From: Gammaproteobacteria bacterium
Lineage (GTDB): Bacteria > Pseudomonadota > Gammaproteobacteria > Steroidobacterales > JABDKV01
DNA: 33,782 bases
Assembly (NCBI GenBank): GCA_013002045.1
Contig: JABDKV010000107.1
Location: 1-33,782, forward strand
Reading direction: 5' to 3'
Part shown: in pieces, positions 10,467-19,100 of the stretch
Numbering within the stretch: the first letter of the stretch is position 1
How the letters are laid out: each line of letters opens with the position of its first letter
Position numbers and translations under genes: made by a program
Notes under the pieces: model-generated
Seen by the model: only the letters and a program-made list of their open reading frames with translations
Told to the model about the DNA's origin: nothing
Database searches by the model: none

Positions 10467-12749
10467 TTATTCGTGGCGCGCAGTCGCGAGTAATAGCGGC
10501 GGCAGCACCAGGAAGTCGATCACCAGCGCCAGTGCAATGGTCAGCGCCAGCAACGAGCCTGTCTCGCGTGTTGGATTGAAATAAGAAAAAGCCAGTACCG
10601 CAAAGCCGGTCACCAGCACGATCGATGTAATGACCAGCGCCAGCCCGACGGTGTGGAAGGCGTGGCGGATGCCATCGGCTGCGTCGAGCCCAAGCTCCCG
10701 TCTTGCACGCATGTATTTCGACATGAAGTGCACGGTATCGTCGACAACGATGCCGAGGCTCATGCACACGACCACCGACAGGGCGAGATCGATGTAACCG
10801 CCGAAAATGCCCCACAGCCCGTAAGCCACCGCCGCCGGGGCGAGATTCGGTAACAGGCTCACCAGCCCAAGTCGGATCGAGCGCAGCGCCAGTGTCAGCA
10901 GCAGTGAAATTGCCACCAGCGCCACCGCTGTGCCGGTAAGCAGTCCGCGGATATTGCGGTGAGTGATATTGGCGAACACCAGGTCAAGCCCGGTACCCGG
11001 GCGGGGCGCTACGGCGGGTGCGTTTTGTGTCAGCCACTGACGCGCACGCCGATCGAGCTCAAGCAGACTCTCGGAGTCGGTCTTGTGCAAGGACACCGTC
11101 AGGCGCGATGCCGAGCGGTCCTGGTCGACGATATTGTCGAGGCTTTCGCCAACCGGCAGTGACAGCTCGTACAGCAACATGAATTGCGCACTAGCGGCAC
11201 GGGAGTCTGGCAGGACGAAAAAAGCCGGATCGTCATCGTTGAATGCACGGTTCAGCGACCTGAGCGTATCGTGCAGACCACTGGTAAAGCCAACACCGGG
11301 CTGGCTCTCAAACCACTGTGAAAATTCCTGCAATTGCTGCAGGTACGCGGGCTCAGTCACACCGTCCGCGACGCCGCTTTCGAGGTCGTAGTAGAGGCGA
11401 TGGATACCGCCAAGATTTCGGTCAATGACCTCGATCGCGCTACGAATCTCGAAGTGCTCGGTAAAATAGTCATGCCAGTGCTCGGTTAGTTCATTGCGAA
11501 AAAGAAAACTCGCAAGAATCAGCACTAATGCGCCGCCGCCGTAAAGCAAGGCCTTCTGTCGGCGTATCAGCCAGTCGGCAAACGCATCGATCGGCAGTTG
11601 CAGCGTGTAGGCGGGCGGTCGCAGCGGTGGCAACAAACGCAACACTGCAGGAAGCAATGTCAGGGACAAAATGAATGCGACGCCAACACCAACGGCTACC
11701 ATGTTGCCGAGGTCGCGATAGGGTGGCGAATCGCTGAGGTTGAGGCTGAGCATGCCGATCGCGGTCGTCAGCGACGTGATGGTGACCGGTCCGAGGTTGA
11801 TGCGCAGCGATTCTGCGATTGCCGCGTCGCGCGTGCGCCCGCGACCGAGTTCGATCAGGTAATTGGACACCACGTGCACACAATCGGCGACCGCAATCGT
11901 CAGTACCACACTGGGAACAAAACCGGCCGTCGGCGACAGGACAAAACCGAGCCAGCCAAAGACACCCATCGTGGCGGCAACCGACAGCGAGATCACAAAC
12001 ATGATCAGCAGCGTTGCTGACAGGCTGCGCAGCAACAGCAACAGCGTCAGCGCTATGGCGAGGTAACTGAGCACGACCAGTGACTGCAGATCGGCGCGGA
12101 TGGCCTCACCCAGTGTCACGCTGTTAGTCGCCGAGCCAGCCAGCACGATACGACCGCAGTCACCGGCATCAATAGTCGCAACAAGCTCACGCGCCGCGGC
12201 GACGGTACGATCGATAGCTTTGTCGTCATTGTCGGGCAGGGCCAGCAGCACAGCGACGCCACTGATGCGGCCGTCGGCGGAGACCAGTGCCGGTACCAGT
12301 CCCGGCTCATTAGCCACGATATCTCTTACTGCAGCGATATCGGCTGGCTGGTAGTCACCTGCCGCCTCGATGACTGCGCGGGTTACCAGCGTGTCGCCCA
12401 TGCTGCGGGTAAAGCGATGATTGGCCAGCGAGGAACTGCGAAATGCATACGGCAGTTGCCAGCCGGACTCGGTCAACCGCTCAACCAGTTGCAGGCACGC
12501 CGGTGTGTAAATCGATTGGTCCGCCTGCACAACGAAAAACAGGCTGTCATTGCCACGATACTTGCGTTCGAGTTCTTCGAGTGCGGCCAGTTGCGGGTTG
12601 TCGTCGGAGAAGTAGACGCGCAGGTCAGTAGTGACACTGAGTTGCGCCATGCCACTGGCAACCAGGATTGCCAGTGCCGTCACCGACAGCGTGAGCAGAA
12701 GCGGGCGTCCGAGTACCAGAGAAGTTAGCGATGTCAGCAGCGCTCGCAC
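10467..12749 (-). CDS. RND superfamily / MMPL-like exporter
   Basis: Two hydrophobic multi-TM blocks separated by large soluble loops; RND-type GIVVDDTVHFMSKYMRARRELG and IAVADCVHVVSNYL. Confidence 0.85.
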   Translation of the reverse strand: MRALLTSLTSLVLGRPLLLTLSVTALAILVASGMAQLSVTTDLRVYFSDDNPQLAALEELERKYRGNDSLFFVVQADQSIYTPACLQLVERLTESGWQLPYAFRSSSLANHRFTRSMGDTLVTRAVIEAAGDYQPADIAAVRDIVANEPGLVPALVSADGRISGVAVLLALPDNDDKAIDRTVAAARELVATIDAGDCGRIVLAGSATNSVTLGEAIRADLQSLVVLSYLAIALTLLLLLRSLSATLLIMFVISLSVAATMGVFGWLGFVLSPTAGFVPSVVLTIAVADCVHVVSNYLIELGRGRTRDAAIAESLRINLGPVTITSLTTAIGMLSLNLSDSPPYRDLGNMVAVGVGVAFILSLTLLPAVLRLLPPLRPPAYTLQLPIDAFADWLIRRQKALLYGGGALVLILASFLFRNELTEHWHDYFTEHFEIRSAIEVIDRNLGGIHRLYYDLESGVADGVTEPAYLQQLQEFSQWFESQPGVGFTSGLHDTLRSLNRAFNDDDPAFFVLPDSRAASAQFMLLYELSLPVGESLDNIVDQDRSASRLTVSLHKTDSESLLELDRRARQWLTQNAPAVAPRPGTGLDLVFANITHRNIRGLLTGTAVALVAISLLLTLALRSIRLGLVSLLPNLAPAAVAYGLWGIFGGYIDLALSVVVCMSLGIVVDDTVHFMSKYMRARRELGLDAADGIRHAFHTVGLALVITSIVLVTGFAVLAFSYFNPTRETGSLLALTIALALVIDFLVLPPLLLATARHE

Positions 12750-12758
12750 TGGCTGTCG

Positions 12759-13742
12759 TCAGAACAGGATCCACCACGGAGTGTGCCGCGGTGTAAAGCG
12801 AAAAACAGCGCTGGCATTGGCATCGATCGACACTTCTACCCAACCGACGTCCGGTGCGCCCATAACTTGTAGTCGGGTGAAATTGCTCAGTACTGCGCCG
12901 CTGTCGGGATGGCGCAGCGGTTGATCGACGATAAGGTCGTGGCTGTCGCCATGAATCAGCAGTATTGGTCGTGAGGTGGCCGCCGCCAAAGTCTGTAGCC
13001 GTTGCACCACCGGTTCGTAGCTGGATCGATACGGATCGTCGGCCGGTGCAGTCAGGCCCATATCGGCATGGGTTGCCAGCACCAGTGCTGTGGCGTCGCT
13101 GTCCTCAGCGCGGGAAAAAGCCTGCTCGATCCAGGCGACGGCCGCTTCCTTGCGCTCTACGGCGGCAGCATCGTCAGCGGCGGTCCTGCCATCGAAAATC
13201 GATCCGGCATTCCAGCTGCCAGGCATGTTGAAAGCCGAAAACACGACGTCGTCGTGTCGCCAGCGCTGATTTTCGACATAGTCGGTGTAAAGCTCGTCCT
13301 GTGACTGCGACACGACCGCTATCGGCCGGGCACCGAGACTCTGTGCGGGATTGGCGAAGAATGTTGCGCGCAGCACCTGCAAGCGTTCCAGTGGCTGGTA
13401 GCTGCCGGTAGTCCGGTCGTGGCAGTCAGCCCACTCGTTGTCCCCTGGCGTGTAGATCACGGCATGGTTTAGCCGTTGCAACTGGTCGAGACGATGCTGA
13501 TAAGTGTCCTCGTCACAGGGAAACCAGAGGATGTCACCGACATGAATAACAAAATCCAGTGTGCTGGCGTCGATCTCTTTCAAGGCATGACGAAACCGGG
13601 GAAAGTCGAGGCCCTGGTAGGGCGCATCGCCGATTACAGCGAAGCGAACCTGTCCATCACCGGTCGCAGTCGTCGTTAACGGGGTTTGCTCACACCCGGC
13701 AGCGAACAGGATGACAGCAGTCAGCCAGCCCGCGTTACGCAT
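12759..13742 (-). CDS. Calcineurin-like metallophosphoesterase, predicted lipoprotein
   Basis: Likely start MRNAGWLTAVILFAAGCEQ (lipobox AAGC) at 13742; VRFAVIGDAPYQG, FVIHVGDILW, YTPGDNEWADC, ILLIHGDSHDL. Confidence 0.75.
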   Translation of the reverse strand: MRNAGWLTAVILFAAGCEQTPLTTTATGDGQVRFAVIGDAPYQGLDFPRFRHALKEIDASTLDFVIHVGDILWFPCDEDTYQHRLDQLQRLNHAVIYTPGDNEWADCHDRTTGSYQPLERLQVLRATFFANPAQSLGARPIAVVSQSQDELYTDYVENQRWRHDDVVFSAFNMPGSWNAGSIFDGRTAADDAAAVERKEAAVAWIEQAFSRAEDSDATALVLATHADMGLTAPADDPYRSSYEPVVQRLQTLAAATSRPILLIHGDSHDLIVDQPLRHPDSGAVLSNFTRLQVMGAPDVGWVEVSIDANASAVFRFTPRHTPWWILF

Positions 13743-15021
13743 CGAGTACCCGTCGCCGACGTAGACCGAGGCGATACTCATCGAAAAAATGTTGCCGCAG
13801 GGCGCGCGCGAAACCCAGCTCCGGATCCGCGTCGAGACCGTCAGCAAGGCGAATGATCTGGCGGTAGTACCAGGCCGCCGCCCCTTGCGCATTTAGCGCA
13901 CGCACTGCCCCGACCGGACTTGTCGGCCGCAGGATGCCGCGACCGAGGCGCAGGTGTTGTTCGTCACGGCGCGCCTCGGTGCGGTCACCGGAAAAAAACG
14001 CCAGCGGCAAGTCGGGCTCGACACACAATGGCCTGGCCAGGCCAATGACATCTGTCAGCTTGTCGCCGATCGCTTCGCGCATGAACTCATAGTCACGTAT
14101 ACCGCCGGTAACTGCCAACGGCAAAGACGTCGCTTTGCGAATGGTCTGGGCGTAGTCAAGGAAGTAGGCCTCCCGGGCACGGGTCGATGACCGCTGTTCC
14201 GGTTGCTCGTCTGCCCCCAGGCCCAGCAGGCGCGGACGCTCATAGGTACCGCCGGAAATCTCCAGCAAATCGATTCCCGCCTGTTCCAGCCAGCCGGCCA
14301 CGGTGGCGCTGTCGTCGAGATCGAATCCGCCTTTCTGGAAGTCGGCTGAGTTCAGCTTCACCGCGACCGGGAAGTCGTCGCCGACGCGCTGGCGCGTGGC
14401 GGCAACAATATCGAGCAGGAAGCGGGCGCGATTCTGCAAAGAGCCACCCCAGTCGTCTGTGCGCTGGTTAGTCAGCGGCGAAAGGAACTGGCTCGCCAGG
14501 TAGCCGTGCGCTCCGTGGATCTGTACGCCGGTAAAGCCCGCCAGACGAGCCTGTTCGGCGACCTGTGCATAAGACTCTACGATCGGAGGTATCTCAGCGG
14601 CCTGCAGCGCGCGCGGTCGCGCAAAGTTGCCCAGTATCCGCAGTTGCACTGCCGATGGCGCCACCGGGTGATTGTTGACGATTCGACTGCACTGCCGACC
14701 GGGATGACTAATCTGCATCCACAGGTGATTGCCGCCGCTGGTGCCGGCCGCCGCCAGTCCGCGTAGTGACTCGAGCGCGTCGTTGTTATCGACGACCAGG
14801 TTGCCGGGACGTTCGAGATAGCGCCTGTCCACCATCACATTGCCGGTTACCAGCAGACCGGCACCGCCCTGTGACCAGCGCCGGTACAGGGTCTCCAGCC
14901 TGGCAGTCGACCGTCCATGAGCGTCAGCCAGGCCCTCGGTCATGGCCGCTTTCATCAGGCGATTGGGCAGGCGCGCGCCACAGGGTAAATCTAGCGGGGT
15001 CGCTGGCGTTGGTCTGGTCAT
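13735..15021 (-). CDS. NADH:flavin oxidoreductase / Old Yellow Enzyme family protein
   Basis: LPCGARLPNRLMKAAMTEGLAD, WMQISHPGRQ, GFTGVQIHGAHGYLASQFLSPLTNQRTDDWGGSLQNRARFLLDIV. Confidence 0.9.
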   Translation of the reverse strand: MTRPTPATPLDLPCGARLPNRLMKAAMTEGLADAHGRSTARLETLYRRWSQGGAGLLVTGNVMVDRRYLERPGNLVVDNNDALESLRGLAAAGTSGGNHLWMQISHPGRQCSRIVNNHPVAPSAVQLRILGNFARPRALQAAEIPPIVESYAQVAEQARLAGFTGVQIHGAHGYLASQFLSPLTNQRTDDWGGSLQNRARFLLDIVAATRQRVGDDFPVAVKLNSADFQKGGFDLDDSATVAGWLEQAGIDLLEISGGTYERPRLLGLGADEQPEQRSSTRAREAYFLDYAQTIRKATSLPLAVTGGIRDYEFMREAIGDKLTDVIGLARPLCVEPDLPLAFFSGDRTEARRDEQHLRLGRGILRPTSPVGAVRALNAQGAAAWYYRQIIRLADGLDADPELGFARALRQHFFDEYRLGLRRRRVLDA

Positions 15022-15065
15022 CGCCCCAGTTTACCGGGTGCGTGGACCAGCCTGGTTGGGAGAAG

Positions 15066-15389
15066 TCAGCCGGCGGTGCTGATGTGCTCGTAAGGATCGC
15101 TGTCGTCGAGGATCTCGACCAGCGTGGTCATCTCGGCGAGACGTCGCTCAAGCTCTGCAATCCGCCGCTCCGCTGATTCGTCGACCACCGGCTTGTGCAT
15201 CAGCAGTGCCCGTTCGAGGCCATCGATAATATCGGCGCGCTCCGCGAGTTCGGCCTGTGCGGTAGCGCGTGATGAGCGTAACTTCTTCTTGAGAAAGGCG
15301 ATTCGACGATCGCGGCGCGCGAGTGAGCGGCGCAGCCGGCGTAGCTCGGCATCGGTGTCCGTGGTTTCGGGCAGCAGGGTCCAGGGCAT
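15066..15389 (-). CDS. Small coiled-coil hypothetical protein
   Basis: 107 aa rich in heptad-like RRLRRSLARRDRRIAFLKKKL...ERRIAELERRLAEMTTLVEIL; same strand and directly upstream of the OYE gene. Family not recognised. Confidence 0.55.
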   Translation of the reverse strand: MPWTLLPETTDTDAELRRLRRSLARRDRRIAFLKKKLRSSRATAQAELAERADIIDGLERALLMHKPVVDESAERRIAELERRLAEMTTLVEILDDSDPYEHISTAG

Positions 15390-15429
15390 CGGTTACTCCT
15401 GATGTTCGATCAGTTTGCAGTTTGCCACT

Positions 15430-15448
15430 ATATGCAATTGCAGCATAT
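15430..15448. repeat. Dyad ATATGC-N7-GCATAT containing the palindrome TGCAATTGCA, in a divergent intergenic region
   Basis: ATATGC (15430-15435) and GCATAT (15443-15448); TGCAATTGCA at 15433-15442. Confidence 0.5.
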
Positions 15449-15628
15449 CGGTGAAAACCCTCACGCTGTGGTCTTGTAGACATAAATGCCTGTTTTTGTA
15501 ATGGTTTGAGCGGCCTGCATACCACGGGCAGGTGCACGGCGACAGACTTCGACTTCCAACCGGGTCTTGAAATAGGCAGAATCCGGCCCCAGTCCGGGGC
15601 AGGTCCGGCAATGAATGAGTGACTAGCA

Positions 15629-15955
15629 ATGCCTATTTATGAATATCAGTGCGAATCGTGCGGCCACCAGCTCGAGGCCTTGCAAAAAGTCAGCGATCCG
15701 AGGCTGACCGATTGTCCCCAGTGCAGTGAGTCGGCGCTGGTCAAACGTGTCTCGGCACCGAGTTTCAGGCTCAAGGGCGGCGGCTGGTACGAGACTGATT
15801 TCAAGACAGGCAACAAGCGCAACCTCGCTGGCGACGACAAGCCCAAGCCCGACAAGAGCAAATCGGCGGATAAGGGCAGCAAAGACACCACCAGTAAAGC
15901 CGCCGGCGCCGGTGACAGCAAGCCGGCAGCTAAAAACAGCGGTACCAGCGACTGA
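15629..15955 (+). CDS. FmdB-family zinc-ribbon protein with charged low-complexity C-terminal tail
   Basis: MPIYEYQCESCGHQLEALQKVSDPRLTDCPQCSESALVKRVSAPSFRLKGGGWYETDFK; typically found next to aspS. Confidence 0.93.
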   Translation: MPIYEYQCESCGHQLEALQKVSDPRLTDCPQCSESALVKRVSAPSFRLKGGGWYETDFKTGNKRNLAGDDKPKPDKSKSADKGSKDTTSKAAGAGDSKPAAKNSGTSD

Positions 15956-16038
15956 TCCGAGGTTGCGACTTGCACTGACACTGCTTACCATCGGCCGCTT
16001 TCGCGCAACAAGCGCCTCACACCCGAACAGTCATCATC

Positions 16039-17808
16039 ATGCGTACTCACTACTGCGGTGAGGTAACAGCCGAGCATATCGACAGCGAAGTCGAAGTAGC
16101 CGGCTGGGTCCACAACCGCCGCGATCACGGCGGTGTCATCTTTATCGATCTGCGTGACCGGGAAGGCCTGGTACAGGTCGTCTTCGATCCTGATCGCGAC
16201 GAGATTTTCCAGCTCGCCGATCGCTGTCGCAGCGAATACATCCTGCGGGTACGAGGTCGCGTACGCCGTCGCCCCGAAGGCATGATCAACCCCAACATGA
16301 CCACCGGCGAGATAGAGTTGCTGGCAATCGATGCGACGGTACTCAGCGAGGCTGAAACACCCCCGTTTCACCACGATGAGCCGGCGGGTGAGGAATTGCG
16401 CCTGCGTCATCGTTATCTCGACCTGCGCCGCCCGCAAATGCTGGATAACCTGTTATTACGCCACGCCGTAACCCGGGCATTGCGCGGGTTCCTCGACCAG
16501 CATGGTTTTATCGATGTGGAAACACCGATGCTGACCAAGGCGACACCGGAAGGTGCGCGTGACTACCTTGTACCCAGTCGCACGCACGCCGGTAAGTTCT
16601 TTTCGTTGCCGCAGTCGCCGCAGCTGTTCAAGCAGCTACTCATGATGTCGGGCCTGGATCGCTACTACCAGGTCGTGCGCTGTTTCCGCGATGAGGATTT
16701 GCGTGCTGATCGCCAGCCCGAGTTTACTCAGCTCGATATCGAGATGTCCTTCATCGATGAAGAGCAGCTGATGGCGCTGATGGAGCAAATGATACGCAGC
16801 GTGTTCAGTGACGTGGCCGAAATCGACCTGCCGGACCCGTTTCCACGGCTGACCTATGCTGACGCCGTTGCGGCCTACGGGACCGACCGACCCGATTTAC
16901 GCAACCCGTTGCGTCTTTACGAAGTCAGCGATCTGGTCAGCGATGTCGAGTTCAAAGTATTTGCCGGCCCTGCCAGTGATCCGGCGGGTCGTGTTGCAGC
17001 ACTGCCAGTCCCTGGTGGTAGCAAGCTGACCCGCAAGGAAATCGATGAATACACCGCGCTCGTCGGGCGACACGGCGCCCGTGGTCTCGGTTACATCAAG
17101 GTCAATGACGCCAGTAGCGGACGCGATGGACTGCAATCGCCCATCGTCAAGTTCCTGCCCGACGAAGTATTGAGCGAGCTGGTTACGCGCACCGGCGTCA
17201 GCGATGGCGACCTGATCTTCTTTGGTGCCGGCAAACGCAAGATCGTCAATGACTCGATGAGTGTGCTGCGTGAACAGCTGGGACGGGACCTGGAGCTGAC
17301 ACGTTCCGGCTGGGCCCCACTCTGGGTGGTCGACTTCCCGATGTTCGAGCACAACGACGACGAGCAACGCTGGGATCCGCTGCATCACCCCTTTACCGCA
17401 CCGGTTGACCTGGACCTGGAGCGGCTACGAGAGGCGCCCGGCGAGGCGCTTTCGCGCGCCTATGACCTGGTGGTGAACGGCTCGGAAATCGGCGGTGGCT
17501 CGATCCGTATCAGCGACCGCGATACCCAGCTGGCCGTTTTTGATCTGCTCGATATCGAGCGCGAGGAGGCCGAGTCGCGGTTTGGCTTCCTGCTCGATGC
17601 ACTGCGTTACGGCTGTCCGCCGCTGGGCGGTATTGCCTTTGGGCTGGACCGCATGGTGATGCTGTTGGCGGGTGCCAGCAGTATTCGTGATGTCATCGCG
17701 TTCCCCAAGACCCAGACGGCGCACTGTCCGCTGACCGACGCGCCGGCCGAGACGACGAAAAAGCACCTGCGTGAGCTCAGTATCGAGGTACGCAAGCCGC
17801 GCAAGTGA
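16039..17808 (+). CDS. aspS: Aspartyl-tRNA synthetase
   Basis: [93 protein letters not shown]. Confidence 0.97.
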   Translation: MRTHYCGEVTAEHIDSEVEVAGWVHNRRDHGGVIFIDLRDREGLVQVVFDPDRDEIFQLADRCRSEYILRVRGRVRRRPEGMINPNMTTGEIELLAIDATVLSEAETPPFHHDEPAGEELRLRHRYLDLRRPQMLDNLLLRHAVTRALRGFLDQHGFIDVETPMLTKATPEGARDYLVPSRTHAGKFFSLPQSPQLFKQLLMMSGLDRYYQVVRCFRDEDLRADRQPEFTQLDIEMSFIDEEQLMALMEQMIRSVFSDVAEIDLPDPFPRLTYADAVAAYGTDRPDLRNPLRLYEVSDLVSDVEFKVFAGPASDPAGRVAALPVPGGSKLTRKEIDEYTALVGRHGARGLGYIKVNDASSGRDGLQSPIVKFLPDEVLSELVTRTGVSDGDLIFFGAGKRKIVNDSMSVLREQLGRDLELTRSGWAPLWVVDFPMFEHNDDEQRWDPLHHPFTAPVDLDLERLREAPGEALSRAYDLVVNGSEIGGGSIRISDRDTQLAVFDLLDIEREEAESRFGFLLDALRYGCPPLGGIAFGLDRMVMLLAGASSIRDVIAFPKTQTAHCPLTDAPAETTKKHLRELSIEVRKPRK

Positions 17809-17930
17809 TTGTGGTCGTAGGGGGAATTACGGGGTGTCTCTGGTGGTTTACCCGGATAGGCGAAAACCGGACTGGCGGGCACACTAACAACCGTCTCCCT
17901 TATTGATCCCCCTTTATTTGAGACTTCCTG

Positions 17931-17961
17931 AATGCCCTGCGACTCGCAGGGCATTTTTTTT
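17931..17961 (+). terminator. Rho-independent terminator (aspS side)
   Basis: aATGCCCTGC-GACTC-GCAGGGCATtttttttt: 9-bp or longer perfect stem plus 8 consecutive T. Confidence 0.92.
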
Positions 17962-17967
17962 GCCCCG

Positions 17968-18867
17968 CTAGTGTGTGACCCGCAGCGCCAGTTCGTCGCA
18001 ATGAGCGGGTCCTTCATCGTTGTCGGCCAGCCAGAATGCCGGTTCGGCGGCAATATGGACCGCGTTGCGGCCGCCGCGCTTGGAGTCGTACAAGGCGGTA
18101 TCGGCAGCCGATAAAAACGCTGTGCTGTCCGCCAGGCGCCGGTTCATTTCAGCAATACCCTGGCTCACAGTGACCTGGACTGAGTCATGACCGAGGGAAA
18201 AACGACTGTTCTCTATGCCGACCCGAATGCGCTCGGCGATTTCGTGGGCATTCTCCTGGGTCGCCTGCGGCAGGATGATGGCAAACTCCTCGCCGCCGAA
18301 TCGGCACACTACGTCGCTGCTGCGGACGATACTGCAGCAGATGTCAGCGATTGCTGTCAGCACACGGTCACCGGCAGGGTGGCCATAGCGGTCGTTGACT
18401 GCCTTGAAATGATCAACATCCAGCATAATCAGTGACAGGGGGATTTTGTCGCGCCGCCAGCGTGAGATCTGCAATTGCAGGTGATCCAGCAGGTAGCTGC
18501 GGTTGTACAGACCAGTCAGAGGGTCTCGTTCGAGCAGAGATTCAAGCCGCTTGCGGTGGGCGACGACCAGTGAGACCGCCGAGGCTACAGCCCAGATTGC
18601 CAGCAGCGACAACAGGCGGTTCATGACTATAACCTGTACCGGCGCGCCTGGTGCGGACAACCAGATACCGAGCAGTGTCAGGACCGTCGCACTTCCGGCA
18701 AGTGCAAACACAATGCGATGCCGGTCGGTAAACAGCCCGAGCAATACCAGCAACACATAAGGCACACCACCGGCAACACCCAGTCTCTGTGTGAGGTCGA
18801 AGGCGAAAATCGCACATCCGACAACCACACACAGGAAAGGGAAGAGAAACGAGTCGATCCTGGTCAT
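17968..18867 (-). CDS. Membrane diguanylate cyclase (GGEEF active site with RxxD I-site)
   Basis: N-terminal hydrophobic segments; DPLTGLYNRSYLLDHL, LDVDHFKAVNDRYGHPAGDRVL, RSSDVVCRFGGEEFAIILP (I-site RSSD five residues before GGEEF). Confidence 0.93.
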   Translation of the reverse strand: MTRIDSFLFPFLCVVVGCAIFAFDLTQRLGVAGGVPYVLLVLLGLFTDRHRIVFALAGSATVLTLLGIWLSAPGAPVQVIVMNRLLSLLAIWAVASAVSLVVAHRKRLESLLERDPLTGLYNRSYLLDHLQLQISRWRRDKIPLSLIMLDVDHFKAVNDRYGHPAGDRVLTAIADICCSIVRSSDVVCRFGGEEFAIILPQATQENAHEIAERIRVGIENSRFSLGHDSVQVTVSQGIAEMNRRLADSTAFLSAADTALYDSKRGGRNAVHIAAEPAFWLADNDEGPAHCDELALRVTH

Positions 18868-19000
18868 TTAAGGCTCCGTTCGAACAAATTACTGTCCAAC
18901 CGGAATCCCCCGTGTGCCGATCATCTGAAGTGACAGGTCACGTTACAAAGTGTGCCGATAAAAGAGGCGTTTGCCTATCGGGAAAAACCATTACGGCAAG

Positions 19001-19099
19001 GGTCTTATGTTGTAAAAACCGCCGGAAAATTGTGACCTGCCTCGCAGAAATGACAATCCCGGTCTTATGTAAAAGCGTTTTGCCGGCGTTGGTGTGACC
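19001..19099. repeat. Two degenerate direct repeats, 60 bp apart, between mutS and the diguanylate cyclase gene
   Basis: GGTCTTATGT exact at 19001-19010 and 19061-19070; each followed by TAAAA, GCCGG and GTGACC in the same order (19001-19037 and 19061-19099). Confidence 0.6.
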
Positions 19100-19100
19100 A

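Noticed and set aside
18868-19100. c-di-GMP-I (GEMM) riboswitch upstream of the diguanylate cyclase
   Set aside because: The characteristic GEMM conserved segments, including the tetraloop-receptor-like part, are not visible; only a generic hairpin and repeats are seen, so no riboswitch class is assigned.
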